The notes under the pieces were generated by a model. It had not been told where the DNA came from. It searched no databases and saw only the letters and a list, made by a program, of their open reading frames with translations. 64,000 bases of DNA from Liriodendron chinense (Eukaryota > Streptophyta > Magnoliopsida > Magnoliales > Magnoliaceae): NCBI GenBank assembly GCA_003013855.2, contig PVNU02000424.1, positions 2,232,001 to 2,296,000 of the forward strand, given 5' to 3'. The position numbers were made by a program, and so were the translations under genes. Positions 10,535 to 20,912 of the stretch are shown piece after piece (within the stretch, counting starts at the first letter, position 1; each line of letters starts with the position of its first letter).

Positions 10535-12719
10535 TCAATCTCTTGGAGGAGGAGCTGTGCTCTCGCCTTCAGGGCCCATTTCTGGAGCCCCTCCAGCTTG
10601 CGTGGCTTCAGTCACCTCGTTCTCAGCAACAGCTTGCTCTTCTGCAGCTATGATGGTCGTGACTCGACCAAATTCCCCCATATCAAAGGATGGGATCATT
10701 CGTTGCACTACTCTTAGTGCAAAGTCGCGACCAGCATCATATGACTCGTATCTTTCGTCGTCATATAGCTGCGAAGTCCGGAACTCGGAAATTGCTCGAG
10801 GACCTTCCTCCGAGAGCATCTTTACAAGGGCGACTTTCTCCTCGTCCCAGTGGATCGAGTCGTCCTTGAGCTGTGCAAGAGCGGAGCGCTCCTTTTCCAA
10901 GTTGTCGTTGGCTTCTTTGAGCTGCGACCTGGCCTCCGCAAATCGCTCCTCCAACGAGATCTTGTCTTGGCGAAAGATCTCTCTCTCTCTCTCTCTCAGC
11001 CTTCTCCTTCAAACCCGTGAGCTTCACGAAGTCTGAGTCCAAGGCCTGATACCTGTCGGTCAGGACTTGGATTTTCTCGATGAGGATCTTCTTCTCCTCA
11101 TCTCTCTTCGCGATCACCGCCTCACGGGCCTTGAGCAGCTGATCTCTCCCTTGAACTGCCTTCTCCAAGGCAGTCCTCTTCCCCTCAGCTTCATCTATCA
11201 CGCGACGGGCGGCAACGATATCACGCCTCGTTCGCAGGATAAGATCTAAGCCCTGCAAAAGTAATGAAAAATGTGAGAAAGTATTCTAGAACATAACAAC
11301 AGATTAAAGCAGGTCTTGGCAGAGTCTTACCTGAACCATCCTCACCCCCGCTTCGAGGAAAAGGTTCTCAGGGCTTGGCTCGGGAAGAGAGCCGAAGGTT
11401 TGGGGGGGGACGTTCTCGAATAGAAATTTACATATTGGATGGAGGTGGCGGGGGATAGAATATGTCCCGCTCCCAGACGGTTGGGCAACGACCAACCCAG
11501 CCGGCTCGCGAGGTGGAGGCATCGACTCGCGAGCAGGTCCCTGCTCGGCAGCAGGGATCAGTTCGTGAGCAGGAGCCGACTCTCGAGGCTCTATTTGCTC
11601 TCGAGCCTCTTCAGCTGGGGGGCAGCTGGACCCCGCCCCATCCGGGGAATTGTCAGTAATGTTAATCACTGGCGGTCCAGGTACGACCACCAGTGAGGGA
11701 ATATTGGGCCCTGCCGGAGCCTCCGCCGTGTTCGCGGGAAGGGCAGGTTGATCGCCACCCTTACGGACGGGTGGTTGAGATGGTTCGGCAGGAGTTCTCC
11801 TCTGCCTTTTGGAGTTCGTGCCCTTCATTCGGGGTAGCAGACCCCTCTTCTCCCCGGCCTTCGTCATCTCGGCTTCTCCTCTGGATATTAGGCCCGCTGC
11901 TGCAAGTCGCGAGGGAGACAGGCAAGCCTCGATGTGCCTATCACCAACAGGCACCTTGTACACCTTGACAATCTTCTCGTTGATTCCTCCCTTTAGATTT
12001 GGTTTTCTCAAGGCTGGGATACCTGCGAGCACAAACAGAGGTCAAAGAATGAAGTAAAACCCTAAAATCCTAACTGGAGAAAACTGCACAATGTGGATTG
12101 TGCCTACCTTCGCAGAAAAAACTGGGTAACACCTGGACCTCTGGAGGAAGCAGACTCCCAGTTCCCGGAAGCGTAGAACCACCGTTTCCTCCAGCCGGGA
12201 TAATTCGAGGAGGGTTTCCCCAGCACGAAGTTATCCCGGTGCCAGTAACACAAGTAATACCAGCCTTCGCTGGAGGGTGCTTTTTTCAGACGGAACATAC
12301 GGAGGAACTCTCCACCGTGAGCTCCCCGTTGCCGGCCTGAGCCCAGAGGGCAAAGGAGCCCAGAACTACCCTCCATCCGTTCACGATGAGTTGCCCGGGG
12401 GCAATCTTGTAACACCGGAGGACATAGCGTATGAAAGGATGGAGGGGGAGGCGTACCCCCAGGATGAGCTGGTACTCATAAAGAGCTACGCATCCTGGGG
12501 GGGGGAGTCTGGTGTCTCTCCATCTCCGGGCAATCGGAGATTGACTGAGTCGGGGATCAGGTATCTCTCCCGTAACTCAGCTAGCCGGTCCTCCGATAAA
12601 ACAGAAGGATACCCGGCTGCCGTGTATCTCCCTGCCGGAACCCTCGCACTGCTAGAAGCAGAGGATTTTGGAGTGGCATCGCCTAGAGGAACGGTGGTCT
12701 CGTCAGAGTTCCCAGCCAT
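10535..12719 (-). pseudogene. Antisense gene of Element 2 (putative gypsy-type transposon domain plus coiled coil), three exons, frameshifted
   Basis: Runs opposite to gag-pol. Start ATG at 12719 (MAGNSDETTV). Exon 1 (12719-12108) has RYLIPDSVNLRLP, then GVRLPLHPFIRYVL, YKIAPGQLIVNGWRVVLG and GWYYLCYWHRDNF, the pattern of the plant family PF04195 (putative gypsy type transposon). Intron 1 is 12107-12023 (GT...AG, 85 bp); joining gives a continuous CEGIPALRK reading in the frame that precedes it. Exon 2 (12022-11331) is Pro/Glu/Ala-rich. Intron 2 is 11330-11253 (78 bp). Exon 3 (11252-10535) is a long Glu/Lys/Arg-rich coiled coil. Breaks: a run of nine G at 12497-12505, sites near 12305 and 12160, and a CT microsatellite at 10979-10997. 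Function is unknown; antisense genes of this type are known from other Tat-branch elements such as Grande and Retand. Confidence 0.82.
10979..10997 (+). repeat. (CT)n microsatellite inside exon 3 of the antisense gene
   Basis: About nine CT units. On the minus strand it encodes alternating Arg-Glu in the coiled coil, and the readable frame changes across it, so slippage here probably caused the break between KLTGLKEKAERE and LEERFAEARSQLKE. Confidence 0.85.
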
Positions 12720-12886
12720 GAAGTGGTTTTAGGAAGATTAAGAAAAAACAAAAAAGAAAAGAAAAGAGGCCTGTACCCAGGGAAGAAAAGAAAGAAAAGA
12801 AGCACCGGAGGAAGAAGAATGAAAAAGATGTTGTAAATTCCCTTCGAAAAAACTTCTGTAGAAAAACAGCGAAATGGCGGACTCCG

Positions 12887-12897
12887 TATATTTATAG
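12887..12897 (-). promoter_or_regulatory. TATA box for the antisense gene
   Basis: The minus strand reads CTATAAATATA, about 170 bp upstream of the ATG at 12719, a normal plant spacing allowing a short 5' leader. No matching TATA lies closer. It supports separate transcription of the antisense gene. Confidence 0.65.
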
Positions 12898-13143
12898 GCA
12901 ATCATTCCGCCGCATCTGGTGATACATGGCAGCCCCTCCTTCGGCGCAGCACTCGAGCAGGCATGCCCATTAACTCCCCTAACACGTGGCAAGCGCCCCT
13001 TCATTTTCTGTCTGCGGAAAGGCTGCGGAAAGCTGGCGCTCATTAATTCCAGCCCATCATGTATGGTTCCGTTCTCGATGAAGGCAGCGGGCGGTTACGT
13101 GTGATAGTGAGCTAAGTCCTTCCCTTACGAAATTCTTGGCGGC

Positions 13144-13158
13144 AAGGACTTGGGGGGC
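13144..13158 (+). other. Polypurine tract of Element 2
   Basis: AAGGACTTGGGGGGC, ending three bases before the 3' LTR at 13162. The G-run is the likely plus-strand primer. The stretch 12900-13140 between promoter and tract shows no gene. Confidence 0.7.
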
Positions 13159-13206
13159 ATCTGTTATAGGAAAAATGGAGATCAACTTAGCTGCTAAAAT
13201 TTTACA

Positions 13207-13611
13207 CGGACGCCCATCCGATTCTCGAGATCATCTGATCATGAGTCGCAGATTGGGTAAGTGCGGGACGCCCGTCCGACTCTCGAGATCATCTGATCAT
13301 GAGTCGCAGATTGGGTAAGTGTGGGACGCCCGTCCGACTCTCGAGATCATCTGATCATGAGTCGCAGATTGGGTAAGTGCGGGACGCCCGTCCGACTCTC
13401 GAGATCATCTGATCATGAGTCGCAGATTGGGTAAGTGTGGGACGCCCGTCCGACTCTCGAGATCATCTGATCATGAGTCGCAGATTGGGTAAGTGCGGGA
13501 CGCCCGTCCGACTCTCGAGATCATCTGATCATGAGTCGCAGATTGGGTAAGTGTGGGACGCCCATCGACTCTCGAGATCATCTGAGCGAGAGTCGCAGAA
13601 TTGATAAATAC
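13207..13611 (+). repeat. 58-bp tandem repeat, 7 units, in the 3' LTR
   Basis: Units start at 13207, 13265, 13323, 13381, 13439, 13497 and 13555; the last has lost one base (CCCATCGACT). The 5' LTR has five. Confidence 0.95.
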
Positions 13612-13796
13612 GGAGCAGCTATTCGCAAGTCTCGAGTTCTCATAGCCGATAGTCAAATACGGCAAAGCAAAATCCGCGAGCAGACCTTCTCGTAAGTCGT
13701 TGAAAGGTGTTACATCTAAATGAGCGAGCACTTGGACTCGCGACCATATTCCAACATGCGAACAGCTTTTCCGCGGTGACACCTTTTAGCCTTCAG

Positions 13797-13949
13797 TACC
13801 AGCACCCGATTCTCGTCGAGCAGCTTGTTCAATCCCTCTGCGATACCAAGCAGGGCTACACCCAGTTCGGTGGTTTCCGTCCCGTCGGCGTCTCCTTCCT
13901 TTTCGCCGGCTATGACTCCAACTACGGTTTCCAGCTCTACATGAGCGAT
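13797..13949 (+). pseudogene. Captured proteasome alpha-subunit (PSMA4/PAC type) fragment in the 3' LTR
   Basis: Second copy of the 51-codon fragment at 3678-3830. It encodes the same peptide except one Pro-to-Leu change (CCC to CTC before GTCGAG); the surrounding frame stays open from 13707 to the stop at 13983-13985, with a further silent change in the tail. Because LTRs are identical at insertion, the fragment was already in the parent element. It lies in U3, so it would be transcribed at the 3' end of the genomic RNA. Confidence 0.9.
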
Positions 13950-14189
13950 CAGCGCTATTACTACGCCTACCAGCGGCCCGTATAGGTCGGGTTTGGGCTT
14001 ATCTTCTCTTGTGGTTCCGAATCTCAAGGGATTGCTATCAAGGAATGTGATTACCAAAATAAGTCATCGGGTTAGATCTCGTCTCCAAGGATAAGGATCT
14101 TATCCCACGAAATCAACGGCATCTCGGTATCGTACACGAAATTAGCGGGATCTCGATATCTTACGTGATAGATGGGATCGCTCCAGATC

Positions 14190-14198
14190 TATATAAAG
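14190..14198 (+). promoter_or_regulatory. TATA box of the 3' LTR of Element 2
   Basis: TATATAAAG, identical to the 5' LTR. It could drive read-through into 14426 onward. Confidence 0.6.
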
Positions 14199-14430
14199 AG
14201 GTGACTCCATTAAGAGAAAGGTACACACGATATTCAATCTCTGGCCTGTTTTTGCCTGGTTATTCTTCTTCTTGCTTCGGCCTGACTTAAGCATCGGAGG
14301 GCTAACGGCTGGACGCCAGCCACCCTTAGTTGCTTTCTGTCTTCTTTCAGGTCCGGCGGAGGAAGGTATCTGTTGGAGAGAAGGTGAACGTCCGGAGGAT
14401 CCAGTTACAAAATCTAACGTTAACATATGC

Positions 14431-15953
14431 TATTATGAATAAGACCGGTGGAGCTTATAAAAAGAGGGATGCAGAAAGAGGATATATAAAAATGTTTTAT
14501 GGAGTTGCCACCAGCCAAAATCTCATAATCTACACTAGGCTAGATGCTGCAAACCACAATGATTCAGGCATCATGGTGTGCAGTTTTAATTTGAATAATT
14601 TCATGTTGTCTACACACACGGAATTTGAGTAAGTGCCCCAGTTATTAGGAATGTATAGTCTTTAAGGCTTTTCACTTGGAACCTATGGGAGGGTAGTCTT
14701 AGAAAGAGGATAATGATTCATGATTTTCTCTAGGGCATCCCCACTTAGTTTTTAAGGTTTCTTGGTTATGTTAATATTGTTGTCTCTTGCAAATGAGAGA
14801 TGTGAAGAGTATTTATAGGTGATAGTGATAACATTTTGGTTATTAGTGAATATGCAAGGCGTAAAATACTACATGAATTGTTGTGTTGGCTTTTGAAAAT
14901 TGTTGGACACATGACACTTTCTTATTAGTTTGTTAGGAGAGTTGGCTTGATAATTTAAGTGAAATCTAGTGATAAAAGGGTAAGGAGGAATTTTTAAAGT
15001 TTATTTTTATTTTTATTTGTTTATAAGGTTTCAAAATGGCTTATAATAAGGGAGAATGACAGAAAATTCAAAAAACTAAGAAAACAATGTCATAACTGTG
15101 TTATCATTAAAAGTGAGATAATGATCTTTGAATAAATCCTGATATTTGACTGATTGGTCATTGATTATAGGGACACCTGACAACTTCTGAAGGAGAAAAG
15201 ATGGTAATGAGTTTTGAATTTTTGCTACCACTAGATGGTCAATTTGGCCCTATTTTAAAGATTAGATTAGGTTATGATTGGTTCAGATTTGATTGAAGGT
15301 GATTTGGATGGACTTATTCAGACTTGGACATGGTGTGTGGTTCAGGGTTTCCTTGTGAAGAGAGATCCTTATGATAATGAGCAATTGATTATTCCATTAT
15401 CAAGTAGGGTATCTACAATTCCTAACATGAACTTCTTTTTATTTGTAAGATCCAAAATATGATATGTATATCTTCTAATCTTACGTGATTGTACCTAATT
15501 CCTTATGTGTGGATGCAAGGTGCATGGGCTTAAAAGCCAACAAAGCAACCACCTCCACAAAAGACATCGTAGCTATGTCTTAAGATCATTGAAGCTATAA
15601 TAATGAGAGTGGTTAGATGTACCTCCACAAACTGATTAGATTTGTTGAAGATACACAAACAAACTAAGAGCTACTTATGAGTCGAATTTATGAGCTGAAG
15701 CATGCATGATCTGATTACTAATTTTAGGATAATTTTTTTCCCATAGAACTAAGTGACTTATAACAATTTTTTTGTAGTAGAGATGCCCTCATGATACAAC
15801 CCACATGTTTACACTATGTATAAATATCCCCTCTAATTTTATAATCAGATCGAATCGATAAAACATATACAAATAGTTGTTCAATAAAAAAATGGCAATA
15901 AAAAACCTAGGCAACAAAAAAACGACATTCTTAGATGCTCATATAATTAAGAA

Positions 15954-15954
<1 letters not shown>
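14431..15954. other. AT-rich sequence, no gene seen; possible LTR remnant at the left
   Basis: No coding region is supported. The first 250 bp (GGAGTTGCCACCAGC near 14500, TTTGAGTAAGTGCCCC near 14625) recalls the leader wording of some Tat/Ogre-type LTRs, but the match is too short to call. The rest is unremarkable AT-rich sequence. Confidence 0.4.

Positions 15955-16032
<78 letters not shown>
15955..16032 (+). repeat. Compound microsatellite (CT)n(CA)n
   Basis: About 21 CT units run directly into about 18 CA units. A 60-codon frame of alternating Ser-Leu then Thr-His is just this repeat translated. Confidence 0.97.
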
Positions 16033-16035
<3 letters not shown>

Positions 16036-16112
16036 ACCTTTAAAATGGTCAAGTGTTAAATTAGAAGCAAACTCATTGTAATGTTTATAAAACAACTATA
16101 ATAAAATATTAA

Positions 16113-16407
16113 GGGGCCATTTGATAAAACTTATTTTCTACACTTATCACCGAAATTAGATGTTTTCAGTGATTTTCACTTATTCAAATAGTTTAACAAA
16201 TATAATTTATTAAATGCTTAAATTAGTTTTAATTGAAAATATAGGTATTTTTTCCTTGCTCCCCCACTTCACTTAATGATAAAGGTTGAATGCTGAAAGT
16301 GGTGGTGCATTAAAAATGTTTTTTACTTTTGGCTAAAATATACCTAAAATTATTTTCCAATTACAATTAACTTTTAAAGCTTATTTTTCAGTTTATCAAA
16401 CAACACC
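16113..16407. mobile_element. Tourist-like MITE (PIF/Harbinger superfamily)
   Basis: 295 bp with terminal inverted repeats GGGGCCATTTGATAAA and GGTGTTGTTTGATAAA (right end reverse-complemented; 12 of 16 match), flanked by TTAA on both sides (16109-16112, 16408-16411), which contains the 3-bp TAA/TTA expected of the superfamily. AT-rich, non-coding interior. Confidence 0.75.
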
Positions 16408-16411
16408 TTAA

Positions 16412-17397
16412 CGAAATATTTAATTGGAAAATATAAATAATAAAATAAAATGGGGAAAAGCCCAAGCGGGGAGCTCAACTGTGAAAAACATTCCTAACGC
16501 ACTCAATTGCATGCATTCTCTCTTCAAGGAGGCCTTAAGAGCTCAAATAACAAGCCCTACTTATAAAAATGAAAATGGATCCTATTCCATTCCCAACTAT
16601 TTTAAAAATATTTTTATTAATGTTTATGTTTAATATGACCTCATTAGCTCTAACAACTCAGATGATGCCATGTGACAGCGAAATCTCAACAAGAGACAAA
16701 AGAAAGATTTCTTCGGCTGTTCTGATGGTTGAATAAGATCAGAATCCATAAAGTCATGAGTAGCCCAAAAAAGGATAAGCCCAACTGGCTACAGCAAGGA
16801 CACAAATGTTGTGTATTTCATTCATGTAGCAAAGCCAACTAACCACCATGGTGACCTTATGACTAAAGTTATGTCTCAACTGAAAAACGATCAAGCCAAA
16901 TGATGAGTTTGGCAGATGCACCAAGGTATAGTGCATGATCTACAACATAAAATATTTAAGGAGTAGAGTAATGAGTATGTTAAGTTTCATGGTACATTAT
17001 TCACGTTCTTGTAGAGAATAAGATGACTATTACTAATACGTAGCAGTTTAAGAGAAATTCTCTTCCATGTAATATGGGTAAAATGTGTCGTAACTAATGG
17101 CCAACCCATAATAAACAACCAGCATATGTAGTGTTGTTTAGTTGGCCACAACTATTTTTTGGTCCAGACGGTTATCTTCACATTAGCATATAAGAGTAGT
17201 TATGAAGATCTCTCTACATGCAACCATCCTAAAAGTTTATAAATATAAGAAAGATCAAATAGCTCCAAGCCCTCACCAACCCAACACATATCAAATCAAA
17301 TCTAAAGTGGAATGCTACCTTCTTTTATCTTAGCTTATCTTAGCATAGGATAACTTGTCTACACTGTTAAGTTGGATTGGCTTTAGTGTAGGAGTAG
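16412..17397. other. AT-rich sequence without a recognised gene
   Basis: No coding region, RNA gene or repeat end could be supported. The last 100 bp shows the direct word CTTATCTTAG twice (about 17327-17345). Confidence 0.5.
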
Positions 17398-17927
17398 TGT
17401 AAAATCTCATCCATCTACATTGCTACGCTGGACCGACCTAGATTAGGAGTAGTGTAATTTCATTTTCTTTATGCCAAACACTGGATCGCAAGGAAGACCT
17501 TTTTCCTTTTCTTTTTAGTAGTGTAATTCTCTTCGTTTACGCTTAAGTTGCTGGACCAAGGAAGACTAAATCTAGGGCCTTTCCATTTACGCCACAGATG
17601 CTAGATCGCTAAGGGAATTATTGTAAGTTTTTTACTTTTATTTCAATTTAGTATAATTGAGTTCCTTCTACTCTCAAATTACAAAACATAAATTGGATTA
17701 TCTTTGCTATTACGATGAGAAAAAGTTATTTTAGTTAAAAAGAAAAAGAAAACTCAATCAAATGATGAATGATCGAACTACCTCAATTCTTGGTCGTAGA
17801 TGACCATCCACGCTTTGTCTATCTCACTGCTTGGAGTCATAAGCGTTCGGTTCAGATCGAGTTGTAAAAGACTTTGGCACGCCCGACACAATACACATGT
17901 TACAACGACTGAATTTCGAGCCAAACA
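17398..17927 (+). repeat. 5' LTR of Element 3
   Basis: About 530 bp, from TGTAAAATCTC to CCAAACA. Collinear with 19671-20240 with many substitutions and small indels. Confidence 0.7.
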
Positions 17928-18319
17928 CATTCTTTGGTACGCCTAGTGGGATGTTTGTGCAATGCTTGATCCGATTCTACAACACGATGAGTAACTAGTC
18001 CATAAGGCTTTCTATTAATTTTGAAGACTAGGATATGACAAATCTATAGGAAGAAATTCTTGTAAAGGTTGGACCTCAACTCCTAGTTTACCAGAATTGA
18101 CTTTTGTTAAGACCAATTCTTCCTCATTTAATAGTATGTTTGAGAGCGTTACAAGCGCTTTATACAATATATGATCTAGCTTGCAACAATTAGTAGAATA
18201 AGGACGGATCTAAACTAAGCAAGCATGGTTTTAAGCCGAGCAAACAAGGCTTCAGGCTGAGAACCTTAATAGGCTTACAAGCCTTTTGTTTAAATGGGTT
18301 TTAGACATTCGGCTTGTTA

Positions 18320-19640
18320 ATATGGATCCTTATCCACTGAATCCTCTTCAGGATCAATCGATACCTCCTCAGTCAGGGGTTAACCTATTCAACCGATATT
18401 AGTTTGTCAGAAACTTGCCACCACCCCCGATTGGCATAAGAAGGAATGGCTACAACAGCTGCCCATACGACCAGTTCAACCAAGAGGCGCAAACCATGGA
18501 GCCCTTATGGGGCAATATATCTCGAGAGTGGAACAACCTGAGAGCAACCTTCTGCATCTTCGATTCTTCCTATGGTTAATTTGGTTCTTCCAGTGGTTAA
18601 CCTGGCCATTCAAGAACATCGAGCACCTTCTCATATCCCTCAAATGGGCCAAGATGAATTAATTAATCCAATTCAAGAGATAGCTCGCCATCAACAAGGC
18701 CGCCATATAAACCGACCAACTTGCAGGAAGCCCTATCTAGAATGGATAGATTGGTACTATGAGTTGCTAAGAGGCTATTGTCCCCCTGAGTTCACCCTAT
18801 TATCAAGAGAATGTGGTCAATCGACCATTGAGTATATTGGTCACTTCATCATCCAGTGTGGTGAAATTTCAAAATAAGATTTTTTAAACCTCCGGCTATT
18901 CGAAAATTTTCTCACCGTAACAATCTTTACGTGGTACATTAATCTATCACCTAACTCTATTAATACATGGCGAAAAATGAAAGAGAAGTTCCACATGCAA
19001 GTCTTCAGAATTGAGACAGAGGTATCCATGGTCAACTTATCTCATTTAAGGTAACTGACTGGAGAAATGACTGATAAATATATTGTTCGCTTCAAAAGGG
19101 TGAGAAATAGGTGCTTAGTCACCATGCTAGAGGTCGAATTTGTTAAAATGGTCCAAGACGGTTTAAACATTGAATTGTAAAAGAAATTCAAGGGCATAAA
19201 ATTTGAAGATCTATTTGATCTATCTGCCCAACTTACCTGTTATGAATGACTTCCCTGAATGGAAAGCGAGTGTAAGAATTCCTCAATGGGGACCTATTAC
19301 TAGAATCCAAACTTCAAGTTGGACATGGCGGAGGTTGTGGTAAGAAAGCTATTCATCTGTCAATCTCTAACAAAGAAGGATATAGCCGCCCCTCTTGGTC
19401 AAAATATGAGAAAAATATATTTGAAGTCGGCAAATGATATTCTTTTTACATAACTCACGTCGATAAGATCTTCAATCATTTGCTAGTAGAAAATTTTATC
19501 AAGGTTCTAACAAACTAAAGAATTTCCTCAGTTAAAGAACTCAAAACGATCGAATATTACAAATAGTATGGTACACATTCTCACTCCACAGTTAACTATG
19601 TGGTTTTCATGAATGTCATCTGACCCAATATTGAGAGAGG
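18320..19640 (+). pseudogene. gag of Element 3, multiply broken
   Basis: Readable pieces are typical gypsy gag: KPYLEWIDWYYELLRGYCPP (18727-18786 region), then in another frame LFENFLTVTIFTWYINLSPNS, TWRKMKEKFHMQVFR, and EMTDKYIVRFKRVRNRCL; a degenerate nucleocapsid-like THSHSTVNYVVFMNVI lies near 19565-19612. Stops and frame changes separate the pieces (for example at 18876 and 19050). A start cannot be fixed. The protein would have been the structural capsid; the copy is dead. Confidence 0.75.
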
Positions 19641-19670
19641 ATTGAGAAGGAGAGGAAACTATAAGAGGAG

Positions 19671-20240
19671 TGTAATCCCATCAGTCTATGCTACTACGCT
19701 AGACCAACCCAGATTAGAAGTAGTATAATTCCCTTTAATCGATGCCAAATGCTAGATCACAGGGAATACCTTTTTCTTTTCTTTTTAGTACCATAATTCT
19801 ATTCGTTTATGCCCAAGTCGTTGGACAATTGAAGACTTGGATCTAGAGCCTCGCCATCTATGCCACAGACATAATTGGATCGTCAAGAGATATTATTGTA
19901 AGTTCTTTTATTTTCATTACAATTTAATATAATTAAGTCTCTTCTACTCTCACATTGCACAAATTGAATTATTTCTACTATCAAAAAGTCATTTTGACTA
20001 AAATATAAAAAGAACTCATTAGCTGAGTGGATCCCCCCTTCACAAATCACCTGATTTCTTTCACGGTGGCTGAATAGATGGTTGAACTATCTTAGTTCTC
20101 AATCATAGACACATGCTGATATTCTTTCTATCTTTCTTGACGCGTGGGGCCATAGGCGTTCGATTTAGATCAACCTGTAAAAGGCTCTAGCATGCCCGAC
20201 ACCACGTACACATGCCAATAACTGAATTTCGAGCCAAAGA
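19671..20240 (+). repeat. 3' LTR of Element 3
   Basis: Starts TGTAATCCC right after a purine tract and ends near GAGCCAAAGA; the exact last base is uncertain because the terminal CA is not preserved. Confidence 0.65.
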
Positions 20241-20647
20241 GTTAATAAGTTTTCAGGCAGTTTGGACATACTTCCAACCGATGGTTAACATAATCAATAA
20301 TAAATTATCCAAATTCAACAATCAAACCAACCGACTTCAGATACATGCTTTATGTGACATTATTTCTCATGAGTTGGATGGTTTGGATCGACTTACGTAC
20401 CGTGGGGCTGAGTGCATGTTGCCTGTGATAATTCACCACCATTTTCAAATTGACTTATCTACCCTAGGCGTGTTACACCACTATGACAATGCTGACGTTT
20501 TAATAGCATGCCCCATTATCAAAGGATCATAGTCTAAAAGACAAAGCAACCGAACAATCCTAACCATACAATTGGTGGACACCAAATGGATGGTTAAAAA
20601 TGATGAGGTCAATGCTCCATTGGGCCAAACTCTATGTACATTGCACT

Positions 20648-20682
<35 letters not shown>

Positions 20683-20912
20683 ATACTCAACCATTTTTGC
20701 TCCAGTACATGGTTTTAAGAATTGGACGAGTTCCATGCGACTAGTCTGAGTCAACTCGGACACAGTCATACCTGATCCGGTTCATGCCACAAGTCTCCTA
20801 AATGATTCACCCTCGATTTGGGCCAATCAACTAGACTTGGTCCGAGTCAAGGCCTTGATGTCCCGCAAATGTGCCCCAAAATCGACTTCATCCAAACATA
20901 AAATCTAAACAT
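20241..20912. other. Non-coding sequence with a T30 tract
   Basis: No gene supported. A run of about 30 T (20652-20681) could be the poly(A) tail of a minus-strand retroposon, but no retroposon body could be recognised to its left. Confidence 0.5.

Larger units (their letters stand above)
3158..14425 (+). mobile_element. Element 2: complete Tat-lineage Ty3/gypsy retrotransposon
   Basis: The element is bounded by two LTRs that both begin TGTTATAGG and end TTAACA, and is flanked by a perfect 5-bp target duplication TATGC (3153-3157 and 14426-14430). Inside, in order: primer-binding site, gag, protease, reverse transcriptase, RNase H, a second archaeal-type RNase H, integrase, a 73-bp tandem array, a spliced gene on the opposite strand, and a polypurine tract. 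The extra RNase H and antisense gene identify the Tat branch. LTRs differ at roughly 13 sites over about 860 bp outside the tandem repeat (counted by eye, mostly transitions), so the insertion is fairly recent. Gag-pol carries one frameshift at the gag/protease join, others near the gag start, and four in-frame stops; it is unlikely to be autonomous. Confidence 0.95.
13162..14425 (+). repeat. 3' LTR of Element 2
   Basis: 1264 bp, TGTTATAGG...GTTAACA. Collinear with the 5' LTR except for two additional 58-bp units. The TATA box is at 14190-14198. TSD TATGC follows immediately. Confidence 0.95.
17398..20240 (+). mobile_element. Element 3: short gypsy element with gag only (non-autonomous)
   Basis: Two related, diverged LTRs (17398-17927, 19671-about 20240) both start TGTAA and share long collinear blocks (for example GAATTTCGAGCCAAA near the end). 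Between them are only about 1.7 kb holding a decayed gag; no protease, reverse transcriptase or integrase fits. After the 5' LTR, TTTGGTACGCCTAGTGGGA resembles the leader of other gypsy elements. Just before the 3' LTR is the purine tract GGATTGAGAAGGAGAGGAAA and AAGAGGAG. A convincing target duplication was not found (AGTAG against AGTTA is weak). The LTRs differ heavily, so this copy is old. Confidence 0.75.

Noticed and set aside
10379..11036. Plus-strand open frames over the antisense coiled-coil exon
   Set aside because: Low-complexity Ser/Arg-rich readings opposite a clear coiled-coil frame.
11439..12732. Plus-strand open frames of 60-151 codons
   Set aside because: Antisense of exons 1 and 2 of the reversed gene, with no recognisable domain.
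14431..14700. Continuation of the Element 1 LTR beyond Element 2
   Set aside because: I could see no terminal TG/CA or shared sequence to show that the same LTR resumes here.
15877..16059. 60-codon frame of SerLeu and ThrHis repeats
   Set aside because: Translation of the (CT)n(CA)n microsatellite.
17393..20245. AGTAG / AGTTA as target duplication of Element 3
   Set aside because: Only three of five positions agree, and the 3' LTR end is not preserved, so no duplication is claimed.
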